From: Solirubrobacterales bacterium
GTDB lineage: Bacteria > Actinomycetota > Thermoleophilia > Solirubrobacterales > Solirubrobacteraceae
DNA length: 59,681 bases
Assembly (NCBI GenBank): GCA_027315255.1
Contig: DAHUYL010000145.1
Span: 1 to 59,681 of the forward strand
Direction of reading: 5' to 3'
How positions within the stretch are numbered: position 1 is the first letter of the stretch; each line of letters begins with the position of its first letter. A program made the position numbers and the translations under genes. Under the pieces are notes generated by a model. It saw nothing but the letters and a program-made list of their open reading frames with translations. It did no database searches and was not told the DNA's origin. This document shows, in pieces, positions 24,020 through 32,989 of the stretch.

Positions 24020-26322
24020 GCTCGGCGAGGGTTCGCGCCGGGACCACGAGTGCGTCCTGGAGCCGGCGCACCGCATCGAGGTGATCGCCTGTCCAGATCA
24101 CCCGCACCCCGGTCGCGGTCGCGTGACCATCGGCATCGTGCAGATCGCTCGCGACCGCGTCGACGAGCCGCCCGTCGGCCACCTGGTCGGGAGCGAGTGC
24201 CTCGGGTACCGGCCCGCCCCCGGCGAGGCTCTCCGCGAACCGACCGTACCAGCCGCTGAGCGCGTACGACGCGCCGAGCAGGCGCCGCCCGCGCGGCCGA
24301 GCGGTCGCCACCGGCGGCGCCGTCGCCATTCCACAGGTCGAGCACCGCATCGGCCGCCAGGCGGACCCCGGCGACGCCGCTGACGAGGCTCGTCACCTCG
24401 GCCAGCGGGACCGGCTTGGCGCCGCGTTCGACGAGGTAGCCCCGGAACGTGTCGTCCAGGCGGCGGGCGGCCGCCGCCGCCAGCGCCGCCTCGCGCGGCG
24501 ACTCGGCGCCGGGACCGGTGGCATCGCAACGGCCCACCCCGTACTCGACGGCGCCCGCCAGGTACCGCACGCCGTCACGATAGGCACGCGCCAGCGCTCG
24601 ACCCAGGTCGGCGCCGGCACCACGTGGCCAGAACAGCAACCCGACCGCGAGACTCACCGCGCTCCCGATCGCCACGTCCTCGATCCGGACGAGCCCGAGC
24701 TTCCACCCGACCGGGACGAGCAGGTTGAACAGCACGAGCAGGGTCAGCGTGAACGCCGCCTGGCCGGCTTCGAAGGAGATCGCTGCCGGCGCCAGGCCGG
24801 CGATCAGGATCACGACCGGCAGGAGCACCCACAGCACGGTCGTGTTGGTGCCGACGAGGTAGACGAGCACGCCCCCGACGATGAAACCGGCGGTCGTTCC
24901 GAGCAGCCCGCGCACCACGTTCTGGCCGGTGCTGAGCGCGTTGGAGCGCAGCACGGCCAGCGTGCCGAACACCACCCAGAAGCCGTGCTGGACCGACGTC
25001 AGGTCAGCTGTCAGCACGGCGAGCGCGAGCGCCGTTGCGCCGCGCACGGCGTTGTGCAGCCACGACGAGCTCGGTTGCACGTGCGCCAGCGCGCGCTCCC
25101 GCACCGAGGTCAGCGGCCCGCTGAAGCCCGCCGGCTGGCGTCCGGCGAGTCGCGCGGCCCAGCTTCGCCGCGCCGCCGCCGCGGCGAACTCGACGTTCGT
25201 CGCGATCTGCTGGACGATGAAGCTCAGCTCCTGCGCGCGAAAGCTCGGGTCGAGCGCTGACACCACCCGCCGTGCCGCCTCCACCGTGCCATCGCCATGC
25301 GGCGTGTCGAGCGTCACCGCCGGGAGCCTGACCGTCGTCTCGTGCTCGAGCGCGGTCAGCGCTGCGCGGAGCTGATCGCGCGCGTAGTGCAGCTGATCGC
25401 ACCCGCGAACGGGCGCATCGAGCAGCGCAGCGGCCTGTTCGAGCACGCCCGCGGCGGCGAGCTTGACCGCGCATACCGACTCGTTCGGCCGGTACCCGCT
25501 GGGCTTGGGAGCCGCAAGCGACACGACCCCGTCGAGCCAGCGGAGCTCGTCGACGAGCCGGACGACGGCCCGGGCATCGGTCGCGAGGCCGGTCGGCCTC
25601 CACGGCGTCGCGAAGAAGAGCCGCTGAAGCGCGGCGACTGCCTTCGTCGCCGCAGCGACCACACCCTCGTGGGCCTCGGTCACCGCGGTGCTCCGACCGC
25701 TGCGCACGTAGGCGACGTCGGCACGCAGCCGCATCGCGACGGCGCGGCAGGCAGCGACAACCGACGCCCGCACCGGGTTACGCGCCGGCGCCGGCCACAG
25801 CAGCGCGATCGCCGGCAGCGACACCGCCGCCGCGAGTGCCCACCCTCCGACCCGGTCCGGGATCTGCGACGCGGGGCCCGCGACGGTCACGGGCAGGATG
25901 AACGACAGCAGCAGTGCCGTGGTCGCGCTCGCGAGCACCGAGCTGACGACGCCGATGAACAGGATCACAAGGCCGACGACGAACATCGAGACGACCGCCG
26001 CGGCCGTCGACCTCGACGCAAGCGTGCCGAGGCTGATGAATGCCGAGCACGCGACCGCGAGCGCGGCCTGTGAGCGGAGGCGATCCGCGATCGTGCCGCC
26101 GAAGTCGACGAGCAGCAGCATCGCGAACGACCCGAACGCGACGAAGTACGACATCTCCGGGTTGGCGATCACCTTGTCGGTGAACGCGAACAGCAGTGGC
26201 ATCAGGATTGCGGCGCGTGCCGCTCGCCTCAGCGCGGCGTAGCCGGGATCGTGACCGAGCAGCCACGCCCGCCCCGCATCCCACACCGAACGATCGACGG
26301 ACCCTCGCTGCAGACCCGACAA
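24012..26322 (-). CDS. FUSC-family membrane protein, apparently frameshifted
   Basis: Starts at TTG 26322, one base after the padR stop. Hydrophobic clusters near the N-terminus (AILMPLLFAFTDKVI to SFILPVTVAG) and a second set (GATALALAVLTADLTSVQHGFWVVFG to ISFEAGQAAFTLTLLVLFNLL) match the two halves of FUSC/aromatic-acid-exporter-like proteins. The natural reading runs in one frame to ADAVLDLWNGDG, then continues in the +1 frame as RRLLGASYALSGWYGRFAES and ends at 24012. The total of 2311 bases is 770 codons plus one extra base. Without the shift the frame stays open to 23470 but becomes an Arg-rich antisense of soxR. The shift lies near 24295-24345 in a GC-rich run, so sequencing error, mutation or recoding are all possible. 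Confidence 0.78.
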
Positions 26323-26323
26323 T

Positions 26324-26893
26324 CTATCCCGGCACGCCGAGCTCCGCCAGTCGCCGCAGGATCTCCTCCTGCCAGCGCAGCTCCGCCTCGAGCCGCAGTT
26401 CGCCGTGGCGGAGCAGGAGCTGTCCGGCGACCGGCAGGTAGCCGGCGGCGGTCAGTCGCTCTCGCTCGTGCTCGAGCCGGATCCGGCGCTCCTCGAGCGA
26501 GCGCCCGCGCGCCTGCACCGCGGCGCGCAGCTCTTGCGCCGGCAGCCCGGCCGATATCCAGAAGGCGACGTCGTACGGATCGCTCGGCAAGGTTGTCCCG
26601 TGGAGCAGCTTGTCGCGCAGCGCTGCAAGCTCGATCCCGCCCGCAGCGGTGATCGCGTACACCGTGCGCGTCGGCCGCCGACCCTGGCGCTCGCTCCTGA
26701 CGGCTTCGATCAGACCCTCCTCTTCGAGCCGGCGGATCGCGTTGTAGATCGAGCCGACGCTGGCGTCGCTCCACTCCCCGATGTCGATGCGCTCGGCGAT
26801 CAGGCGAAGTTCGTGACCGTGCGTCGGTCCTGACGCCTCGAGCGTTCCGAGCACGAACAGGCGGGCGGTGCGACCGGCGTCTCTGGAGGGCAT
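26324..26893 (-). CDS. PadR-family transcriptional regulator
   Basis: 189 residues. The winged helix is seen in LFVLGTLEASGPTHGHELRL, WSDASVGSIYNAIRRLEEEGLIEAVR and RRPTRTVYAITAAGGIEL; a helical C-terminal dimerisation part follows. PadR proteins repress efflux or detoxification genes and release on binding small aromatic or drug ligands. It precedes the FUSC exporter by one base, so they form an operon. Two copies of an AACTAGTT site lie 38-63 bases upstream of its start. Confidence 0.92.
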   Translation of the reverse strand: MPSRDAGRTARLFVLGTLEASGPTHGHELRLIAERIDIGEWSDASVGSIYNAIRRLEEEGLIEAVRSERQGRRPTRTVYAITAAGGIELAALRDKLLHGTTLPSDPYDVAFWISAGLPAQELRAAVQARGRSLEERRIRLEHERERLTAAGYLPVAGQLLLRHGELRLEAELRWQEEILRRLAELGVPG

Positions 26894-26930
26894 CTTCGCT
26901 CTGCTTTAGGGGCGGCTTAATAGGTCATCA

Positions 26931-26956
26931 AAACTAGTTCATACAAACTAGTTCAT
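26931..26956. promoter_or_regulatory. Tandem AAACTAGTTCAT operator
   Basis: The 12-bp sequence AAACTAGTTCAT occurs at 26931-26942 and again at 26945-26956, a 14-base spacing. Each holds the palindrome AACTAGTT. It lies between divergent padR and the cupredoxin gene and is markedly AT-rich for this genome. Likely PadR operator. Confidence 0.65.
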
Positions 26957-26980
26957 CGCATCCAAGCGATCGGAGGCATT

Positions 26981-27682
26981 GTGAACGCCGGCGACGATTT
27001 CGAACAGGCCCTCGCGACCGCACGACCAAGGAGCTGGCCGCGGCCAACCGCGACGTCCGCGGTCGTGCTGCTCACGGCGGCCCTCTCAGCCGGCGTCTCG
27101 GTGGCGGTGTCGCTGGCGATCGACAACCCGCCGCGGCCGACCGCCGCGTCGCCCACCAGCGTGACCAACCTCGGTGCGATCTGGGGCCGTGCGCTCACCG
27201 GCGCCGCGCCGCAGCACGAACCACTGTCGCAGGCCGAGCACCAGGCCAACCAGGTGCCGCGTGGCGCGCACGTCGACCGCCGTGCCGACGCGATCTCGTT
27301 CACAGGCTCGACCGCGACGATCACGTTCGTCGCGAACCCGCCGAACGGCCGCGACATGGCGTTCCGCAGCGCAGGGCTCGAGAACCCCACGATCGAGGTG
27401 CGCCGCGGCACCCGCGTGCGGATCCACTTCGTCAACGGCGACAGCGACAGCGCCCACGGCTGGCTGCTGCTCGAGCCGGTGGTCACGGCCGGCAACCAGG
27501 CGCACGGACCACGCGCGTTCCCGGGTTCATACGCGCCGGTCCTGGGAGACCCGACCTCCGCCGGACAGGCGGCCGAGTGGATCACGTTCCGAGCGACGAC
27601 GAGCGGCACCTACCGCTACGAGTGCCCGGTGCCCGGACATGCCGCGATGGGGATGCAGGGCACGTTCGTCGTCAACAGCTGA
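26981..27682 (+). CDS. Membrane-anchored cupredoxin (sulfocyanin/rusticyanin-like)
   Basis: 233 residues from GTG 26981, with CGGAGG five bases upstream. One N-terminal membrane helix (TSAVVLLTAALSAGVSVAVSLAI) anchors an outer cupredoxin domain. Type 1 copper ligands are visible: His in DSDSAHGWLL and the C-terminal loop YECPVPGHAAMGMQG (Cys-x4-His-x4-Met). Such proteins carry electrons outside the membrane. The long insert between the ligands (LLEPVVTAGNQAHGPRAFPG) is typical of sulfocyanin-like members. Divergent from padR across the shared operator region, so the two may be co-controlled. Confidence 0.86.
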   Translation: MNAGDDFEQALATARPRSWPRPTATSAVVLLTAALSAGVSVAVSLAIDNPPRPTAASPTSVTNLGAIWGRALTGAAPQHEPLSQAEHQANQVPRGAHVDRRADAISFTGSTATITFVANPPNGRDMAFRSAGLENPTIEVRRGTRVRIHFVNGDSDSAHGWLLLEPVVTAGNQAHGPRAFPGSYAPVLGDPTSAGQAAEWITFRATTSGTYRYECPVPGHAAMGMQGTFVVNS

Positions 27683-27701
27683 CGCCGGAAAGTCAGCGAT
27701 G

Positions 27702-27720
27702 CGATCGATCGATCGATCGA
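27702..27720. repeat. CGAT tetranucleotide repeat
   Basis: Nearly five CGAT units end exactly at the 3' end of tRNA-Leu(CAA), the second tRNA-Leu in the window with a tetranucleotide repeat at this position. Confidence 0.85.
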
Positions 27721-27804
27721 TACGGCGGGTGGGATTCGAACCCACACGTCCCCGAGGGACAGCGGCTTTTGAGGCCGCCATGTCTACCATTCCATCACCG
27801 CCGC
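27721..27804 (-). tRNA. tRNA-Leu(CAA)
   Basis: 84-nt class II tRNA. Acceptor stem GCGGCGG/CCGCCGT (last pair G-U), discriminator A, anticodon arm GCGGC/GCCGC with loop CTCAAAA (anticodon CAA), long variable arm and T arm GTGGGTTCGAATCCCAC. CCA not encoded. A TAGACT box about 8 bases upstream may be the -10 element. Confidence 0.95.
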
Positions 27805-27865
27805 ACGCCGCGCCCAGTCTAGGTGCTCGCCGGCCGCCGACGGGAATCGGCCGCCGCGAGGTCGC

Positions 27866-28672
27866 TCACCCGCCGACGAGATCGAACAGCTCGTCGACGA
27901 GGGCCGGGGGCGCGACCAGCAGGCCGGCCGGCAGCCCGTCACGTTCCTCCAGCTGCCGCACCGCCAGTCCCGCGCGCGCGCACACGAGCCCGCCGGCGGC
28001 CCAGTCCCACGCCTTCAGCCCGCGCTCGTAGAACGCGTCGAGGCGGCCGCAGGCGCACGCGCACAGGACGCGCGCGGCCGCGCCGGCGCGGCGGACGTCG
28101 CGGACGCGCGGCAGCACTCCGGCCAGCACCTCCGCCTGGCGGGCGCGGACCGCGGCCTCGTACCCGAACCCGGTTCCGACGAGCGCGCGCGAGAGGTCGT
28201 CGCACTCGGAACCCGCGATCGGCTCGTGGCCGAGCGTCGGCGTCCCCGAGCGGGTGGCGGCGAAGGTCTCGCCGCTGACAGGGTCGAGCACCAGGCCGGC
28301 GAGCGGGCCGGCCTCGTCCTCGCAGGCGATGCTGACCGCGAACTGGGGAATCCCGTACAGGTAGTTGACCGTGCCGTCGAGGGGGTCGACGATCCATCGG
28401 AGACCCGATCCCGTCCCGTCCACGCCGTCGCCCTTGCTCGCCCCTCCCTCCTCCCCGAGAATCGCATCGGCCGGCCGCTCGCGACCCAGCACCGCGCGAA
28501 TCGCCTCCTCCGCGGCGAGATCGGCCGCCGACACGGGGTCCGTGGGGCTGCTCTTCGAGCGCAGGCCGACGGGCTCGTGGCGGAAGCGCGCCAGCAGCTC
28601 GTCTCCGGCGGCGTGAGCCGCGGCCCGGGCGACGGCGAGGAGATCCTGCTCGAGCGGGTTCGAACGGTCCAC
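27866..28672 (-). CDS. Inositol-monophosphatase-family protein
   Basis: 268 residues if GTG 28672 is used; the frame is open to 28759, which would overlap the divergent cofD start, so the shorter form is preferred. Metal-site motifs are GEEGGA, WIVDPLDGTVNYLYG and, near the end, KAWDWAAGGLVCARAG. Members dephosphorylate inositol, histidinol or related phosphates, and the substrate cannot be settled by sequence alone. It is the divergent neighbour of the F420 genes. Confidence 0.88.
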   Translation of the reverse strand: MDRSNPLEQDLLAVARAAAHAAGDELLARFRHEPVGLRSKSSPTDPVSAADLAAEEAIRAVLGRERPADAILGEEGGASKGDGVDGTGSGLRWIVDPLDGTVNYLYGIPQFAVSIACEDEAGPLAGLVLDPVSGETFAATRSGTPTLGHEPIAGSECDDLSRALVGTGFGYEAAVRARQAEVLAGVLPRVRDVRRAGAAARVLCACACGRLDAFYERGLKAWDWAAGGLVCARAGLAVRQLEERDGLPAGLLVAPPALVDELFDLVGG

Positions 28673-28752
28673 TTCGACGGGTTGTACCCGATCGGGGCGC
28701 GACCCGTGCGACCCGCGGGCCCGCGCAGCCGCGCGCGCATAGACTGCGCGCC

Positions 28753-29697
28753 GTGTCATCCCCCGAGCCTCTCGCGCCCGTGGTGATCCTCGCGGGCGGC
28801 ACCGGCGGCGCCAAGCTGGCGCGCGGGATGCTCGATGTCGTCGCTCCCGGCGAGCTGACGGTGATCGCCAACACGGGCGACGACATCGAGATCTACGGTG
28901 CCTACGTCTCGCCCGATCCGGATCTCGTCAGCTTCTGGCTCGCAGACCGGATCGACGCGCGCGGGTGGGGCCTGCTCGACGACACGTTCAACGTCATGGC
29001 GGGGCTCCGCGACCAGGGTGAGGACGTCTGGTTCAACCTCGGCGACCGTGATCTCGCGATCGGCCTGCAGCGTGCACGGGCGCTCGCCGACGGCGACCGC
29101 CTGACCGATGCTCAAGCTCGGATCGCCAGCCGGCTCGGCGTGCAGGCCCGGGTGCTGCCGATGAGCGATCGGCCCGTCCGCACCCGGGTGCTCGCCCAGC
29201 GGCGCTGGTGGCCGCTTCAGGAGTATCTGATCCGCTGCGAGGACCAGGCGGTCGGCGGCGTCGAGTTCCGTGGCGCCGCCGTGGCGCGCGCGTCCCCGGA
29301 GGCGCTGTCGGCGATCGCGAACGCCCGCGCGATCGTGATCGGCCCGTCCAACCCGGTGATCTCGATCGGGCCGATGCTCGCGCTCGCCGATCTTCGCGCT
29401 GCACTCGAGCAGACCGCCGCACCGGTGGTCGCGATCAGCCCGATCGTCGACGGTCAGGTGCTCAAGGGCCCGACCGCCGACTTCCTGCGCTTCAGCGGCG
29501 TGCCGGCGAGCGGGGCCGGGATCGCTGCGCTGTACGACGGCCTGATCGACGGGATCGTGTGCGACGACCCGGTGGACGAGCTGCCTTCGCTGCGGACCGA
29601 CGTGCTGATGGACGGACCCCTCGGACGCCGCCGGCTTGCTGCGGAGGCGCTGCGTTTCGCCGGCGGCCTCGCAGCCAGTAGCGTTCACGCGCCATGA
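28753..29697 (+). CDS. cofD: F420 biosynthesis transferase CofD/FbiA
   Basis: 314 residues from GTG 28753. The nucleotide-binding start VVILAGGTGGAKLARGMLDV and VIANTGDDIEIYGAYVSPDP are diagnostic for CofD, as are WFNLGDRDLAIGLQRARAL and ARAIVIGPSNPVISIGPMLA. The enzyme joins the guanylyl-activated three-carbon phosphate to FO, giving F420-0 or, in actinobacteria, dehydro-F420-0. Its stop overlaps the cofC start (ATGA). cofE follows, so the three form an operon; FO synthase is encoded 11 kb away. Confidence 0.96.
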   Translation: MSSPEPLAPVVILAGGTGGAKLARGMLDVVAPGELTVIANTGDDIEIYGAYVSPDPDLVSFWLADRIDARGWGLLDDTFNVMAGLRDQGEDVWFNLGDRDLAIGLQRARALADGDRLTDAQARIASRLGVQARVLPMSDRPVRTRVLAQRRWWPLQEYLIRCEDQAVGGVEFRGAAVARASPEALSAIANARAIVIGPSNPVISIGPMLALADLRAALEQTAAPVVAISPIVDGQVLKGPTADFLRFSGVPASGAGIAALYDGLIDGIVCDDPVDELPSLRTDVLMDGPLGRRRLAAEALRFAGGLAASSVHAP

Positions 29698-30353
29698 GCG
29701 TCATCGCGATCCTCCCGCTCAAGAGCCTCGATCGATCCAAGCAGCGGCTCGCCGCCGAACTGCCGCTCGGCCACCGGCGGGCGAGCGTCGAGGCGATGTT
29801 CGCCGACGTGCTGACGGCCCTGCGCCGCACGCAGTCGGTCGACACGATCGTCGTCGTGTCCTCGGACACCGTCGCCCAGCAGATGGCAGGCGGGCACGGG
29901 GCGACTGTGCTCGAGGACGCGGGCGCCAGCCACAGCGAGGCGGCGTCGGTCGGAATCGCCCACGCGATCGAGATCGGAGCCCAGCGTGCGCTGTGCGTGC
30001 CGGGCGACTGCCCGTTGCTCGACCCGGTCGAGCTCGACGCGCTGCTCGCGCGGCCAGTCAGCGGACGTTCGGCGATGATCGTCCCCGACCGGCACGGCAC
30101 CGGCACCAACGCCCTGCTGCTGACGCCACCCGACGCGCTCACGCCGTCGTTCGGACCCGGCAGCTGCGATCGCCATTACGAGCTCGCATTGGCGCAGGGC
30201 ACCACCCCTGAGGTCGTCACGGTCCCGACGCTGGCGCTCGACGTCGACACCCCGGACGACCTTGCCGCGCTCCAGGAGTGGGTCGCGGTCACGCGCGGCC
30301 GCGCTGCGCACACCCGCGGGATGCTCAGCCAGCTGCTGCGCACGCGCGCATGA
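29694..30353 (+). CDS. cofC: Phosphoenolpyruvate/2-phospho-L-lactate guanylyltransferase
   Basis: 219 residues. The nucleotidyltransferase start VIAILPLKSLDRSKQRLAAE, the central LCVPGDCPLLDPVELDALL and the CofC-typical DRHGTGTNALLLTPPDALTP with SFGPGSCDRHYELA are all present. It activates phosphoenolpyruvate or phospholactate with GTP for CofD (FbiD in mycobacteria). Overlaps cofD by 4 bases. Confidence 0.95.
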   Translation: MSVIAILPLKSLDRSKQRLAAELPLGHRRASVEAMFADVLTALRRTQSVDTIVVVSSDTVAQQMAGGHGATVLEDAGASHSEAASVGIAHAIEIGAQRALCVPGDCPLLDPVELDALLARPVSGRSAMIVPDRHGTGTNALLLTPPDALTPSFGPGSCDRHYELALAQGTTPEVVTVPTLALDVDTPDDLAALQEWVAVTRGRAAHTRGMLSQLLRTRA

Positions 30354-30387
30354 GCCAAGCCCGCTGCGGGTCGCGAGCAGCTGCTCG

Positions 30388-31149
30388 ATGATCACCGCCC
30401 GCGCCGTCGACGGGCTACCGGAAATCGAGCTCGGATTCGACTTGGCCGCGGCGGTCGTCGATCGGCTCGCCTCCGGCCCCGAGCCCGCAGCGCTCGAGCC
30501 GGGCGACGTGCTGGTCGTTGCGCACAAGGCGATCTCGAAGCTCGAGGGGCGAACCCGACGGCTGTCCGACGTCGAGCCCACCGAGCGTGCCCGCGCGCTG
30601 GCACTCGAGCACGGCAGGGATCCGCGTCACGTCCAGGTCGTGCTCGACGAGTCGGCGACGCTGATCCGGGCCCAGCGCGGCGTCCTGATCGCCGAGACCC
30701 GGCACGGCTTCGTCTGCGCGAACGCCGGCGTCGACGCCTCGAACGCGTTCGAGGAGGGCACGCTCGTGCTGCTTCCGCTCGACCCGGACGCTTCCGCACG
30801 CGTCCTCCGCGCCCGGCTGGCGACGCTGACGGGTGTGCGACCCGGGATCGTGATCACCGACTCGTTCGGGCGGGCATGGCGCAGCGGTCAGTGCGATGTC
30901 GCGATCGGCGTCGCCGGGCTGCGTCCGCTCGAGGACTGGCGGGGGCGCCGCGACGGGCACGGGCGCGAGCTGCGGGCAACGATCGTCGCGATCGCCGACG
31001 AGCTCGCCGCCGCCGCGGATCTGGTCCGGCGCAAGGACTCGCAACAGCCGGTGGTGCTGATCCGCGGCTCCGGCCGCCACGTCACTGCGGAGGACGGGCC
31101 GGGAGTGGCGCCCCTGATCCGAGCCCGCCAGCACGACCTGTTTCGATAG
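30388..31149 (+). CDS. cofE: Coenzyme F420-0:L-glutamate ligase, single domain
   Basis: 253 residues from ATG 30388. CofE motifs are GDVLVVAHKAISKLEGRTR, VLIAETRHGFVCANAGVDAS and GIVITDSFGRAWRSGQCDVA with IGVAGLRPLEDWRG. It adds glutamates to F420-0 with GTP. It lacks the C-terminal flavin-nitroreductase-like domain of mycobacterial FbiB, which reduces dehydro-F420-0, so that step must be done by another protein. 68 bases of its 3' end overlap the convergent EamA gene. The open frame upstream of 30388 overlaps cofC and is not used. Confidence 0.94.
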   Translation: MITARAVDGLPEIELGFDLAAAVVDRLASGPEPAALEPGDVLVVAHKAISKLEGRTRRLSDVEPTERARALALEHGRDPRHVQVVLDESATLIRAQRGVLIAETRHGFVCANAGVDASNAFEEGTLVLLPLDPDASARVLRARLATLTGVRPGIVITDSFGRAWRSGQCDVAIGVAGLRPLEDWRGRRDGHGRELRATIVAIADELAAAADLVRRKDSQQPVVLIRGSGRHVTAEDGPGVAPLIRARQHDLFR

Positions 31150-32107
31150 CGGCCTCGGCGACCTCACCCGGCGCCACCGCCCGGGCGACACCCGCACCGG
31201 CCTCGCCGGACGCCAGCGACCGACCCGCGGCCGGACGCGTCGCGAACGCGACCGCACCCAGCACGAGCAGCACACCGCCGAGCTGGACGGTGCTCGGGCT
31301 CTCCGACAGGATCAGAGCGCCGAGGAACAGCGACCCGACCGGCTGGATCATCAGCAGCAGCGAGGTGGTCGCGGCCGCCAGCCGCGGCAGCGAGACGGTG
31401 ATCAGCAGCCAGCCAAGCACCTGCGAGGTAAGCGCCAGCAGCACGAGCCACCCCGCCCCGGGCCATACGGGCACGAAGTGCGCGTCGCCGACGGCGATGC
31501 CGGCCACGCACGACGTCAGGCATCCGACGAGGGTCGCGTCGAGGAGCGGACCCGCAGGCCGGCGCAGGTCGACCCCGCCGCGGCGCAGCAGCAGCAGGAA
31601 GCCGACGTACGCCGTCCCCGCTCCGAGCCCGAACGCCGCCCCTGCGCCCGGGTCTGCGCCGTAGGCGCCCTGCTCGAGCACGCCGGAGATCAGCACGACG
31701 CCGCCGACTGCCGCGGGCAGGGCCATCAGCACCCGCCTGCCGGGGCGCTCCGACAACAGCGCCCATGCGACCAGCGGCACGAGCACGACCTGGATGTTGG
31801 CGAGCACGGTCGCGAGCCCGGCGCCGACATCCTCGATCGAGTGATGCCACAGCACCAGGTCCGCGCCGAAGAACACGCCGCTGGCGATCGCCGCCCGGCG
31901 GTCGGCCCAGTGACGTGCGCCGAACCGCCGGTCCTCGCGCCACGCGAGCACCGCGAGCAGCGGCAGCGCGTATGCGCAGCGGAAGATCGCCGCCGTCGAC
32001 GGCGACGCATGGCTGAGCCTCACGAGGATGCTCGAGAACGCGATCGTGACCGCACCGACGGCAGCGGTAACGCGCGCCCCATCGCCGGACTCGAGCCACC
32101 GTTGCAT
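31082..32107 (-). CDS. EamA/DMT-family transporter
   Basis: 341 residues with ten predicted membrane helices in two EamA repeats (AAVGAVTIAFSSILVRLSHA to VWALLSERPGRR-like ends, and PLLDATLVGCLTSCVAGIAV to LVLGAVAFATRP). DMT exporters move amino acids, nucleotides or other metabolites, and specificity is unknown. The C-terminus beyond residue 295 is a polar tail that covers the overlap with cofE. ATG 32107. Confidence 0.86.
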   Translation of the reverse strand: MQRWLESGDGARVTAAVGAVTIAFSSILVRLSHASPSTAAIFRCAYALPLLAVLAWREDRRFGARHWADRRAAIASGVFFGADLVLWHHSIEDVGAGLATVLANIQVVLVPLVAWALLSERPGRRVLMALPAAVGGVVLISGVLEQGAYGADPGAGAAFGLGAGTAYVGFLLLLRRGGVDLRRPAGPLLDATLVGCLTSCVAGIAVGDAHFVPVWPGAGWLVLLALTSQVLGWLLITVSLPRLAAATTSLLLMIQPVGSLFLGALILSESPSTVQLGGVLLVLGAVAFATRPAAGRSLASGEAGAGVARAVAPGEVAEAAIETGRAGGLGSGAPLPARPPQ

Positions 32108-32154
32108 ACGTCGGACGAAGCGTACGGACCGGACCGCCGCCGCCGGTCATCCGC

Positions 32155-32946
32155 TCAGGCCAAGCTGTCCCCGCGTGGCGCGCCGACCGCGTGAAAGCCC
32201 CCGTCGACGTGGATGATCTCGCCCGAGATCCCGCGCGAGAGGTCCGACAGCAGGAAGCAGACGGTCCCGGCGACGAGGCCCGGGTCCTCCGGATCCCAGC
32301 CGAGCGGCGCCTGGCTGCGCCACAGCTCGGCGAGCCGCTCGAACCCTGGGATCCCGCGCGCTGCGACCGTCCCCAGCGGACCTGCGCTGACCAGGTTGAC
32401 CCGAATCCCGCGAGGGCCGAGATCGCGCGCCAGGTAGCGAGAGACCGACTCGAGCGCCGCCTTCGCCACGCCCATCCAATCGTAGATCGGCCACGCGACG
32501 GTCGCGTCGAAGTCGAGGCCGACGAGCGAGCCGCCGTCCCCCATCAGCGGCACGATCGCAGCCGCGAGCGCCTTCATCGAAAAGGCGCTCGTGGTGAACG
32601 CCTGGGCGGCGCTCTGCGCCGGAGCCGTCATGAACCGCCCGCCGAGTGCGTCCTCCGGCGCGTACGCGATCGCGTGCAGCGCGCCGTCGAGCCCGCCCAA
32701 GCGCTCCCGCAGCGAGTCTGTCAGCACCGCCAGGTCCTCCTCGCGATTGACGTCGAGCTCGAGCACGTCGACGCTCCGCGGCAGCCGCTCTGCCGCCCGT
32801 TCGGTCATCCGCCGCACGCGGCCAAAGCTCGAAAGCACCAGCTCGGCACCTTCGTCCAAGGCGCGCGAGGCAACGTGGAACGCGATCGAGTCGCGGGTGA
32901 TGACGCCGGTGATCAGCAGCCGCTTGCCTGCGAGCAGGCCTGCCAT
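32155..32946 (-). CDS. fabI: Enoyl-ACP reductase FabI
   Basis: 263 residues from ATG 32946 (MAGLLAGKRLLITGVITRDS, the usual start of InhA/FabI proteins); a GTG at 32982 would add 12 residues. FabI features are the GVITRDSIAFHVA cofactor loop, the active-site IYDWMGVAKAALE (Y-x6-K) and SAGPLGTVAARGIPGF. It does the last reduction of each fatty acid cycle with NADH. It is the last gene of the fab operon, 43 bases after fabF. InhA-like enzymes are the target of isoniazid and triclosan. Confidence 0.95.
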   Translation of the reverse strand: MAGLLAGKRLLITGVITRDSIAFHVASRALDEGAELVLSSFGRVRRMTERAAERLPRSVDVLELDVNREEDLAVLTDSLRERLGGLDGALHAIAYAPEDALGGRFMTAPAQSAAQAFTTSAFSMKALAAAIVPLMGDGGSLVGLDFDATVAWPIYDWMGVAKAALESVSRYLARDLGPRGIRVNLVSAGPLGTVAARGIPGFERLAELWRSQAPLGWDPEDPGLVAGTVCFLLSDLSRGISGEIIHVDGGFHAVGAPRGDSLA

Positions 32947-32989
32947 CAGGCCCCGCTTCGCCGTATCGGCTGAGGCACGCACGAGACCG

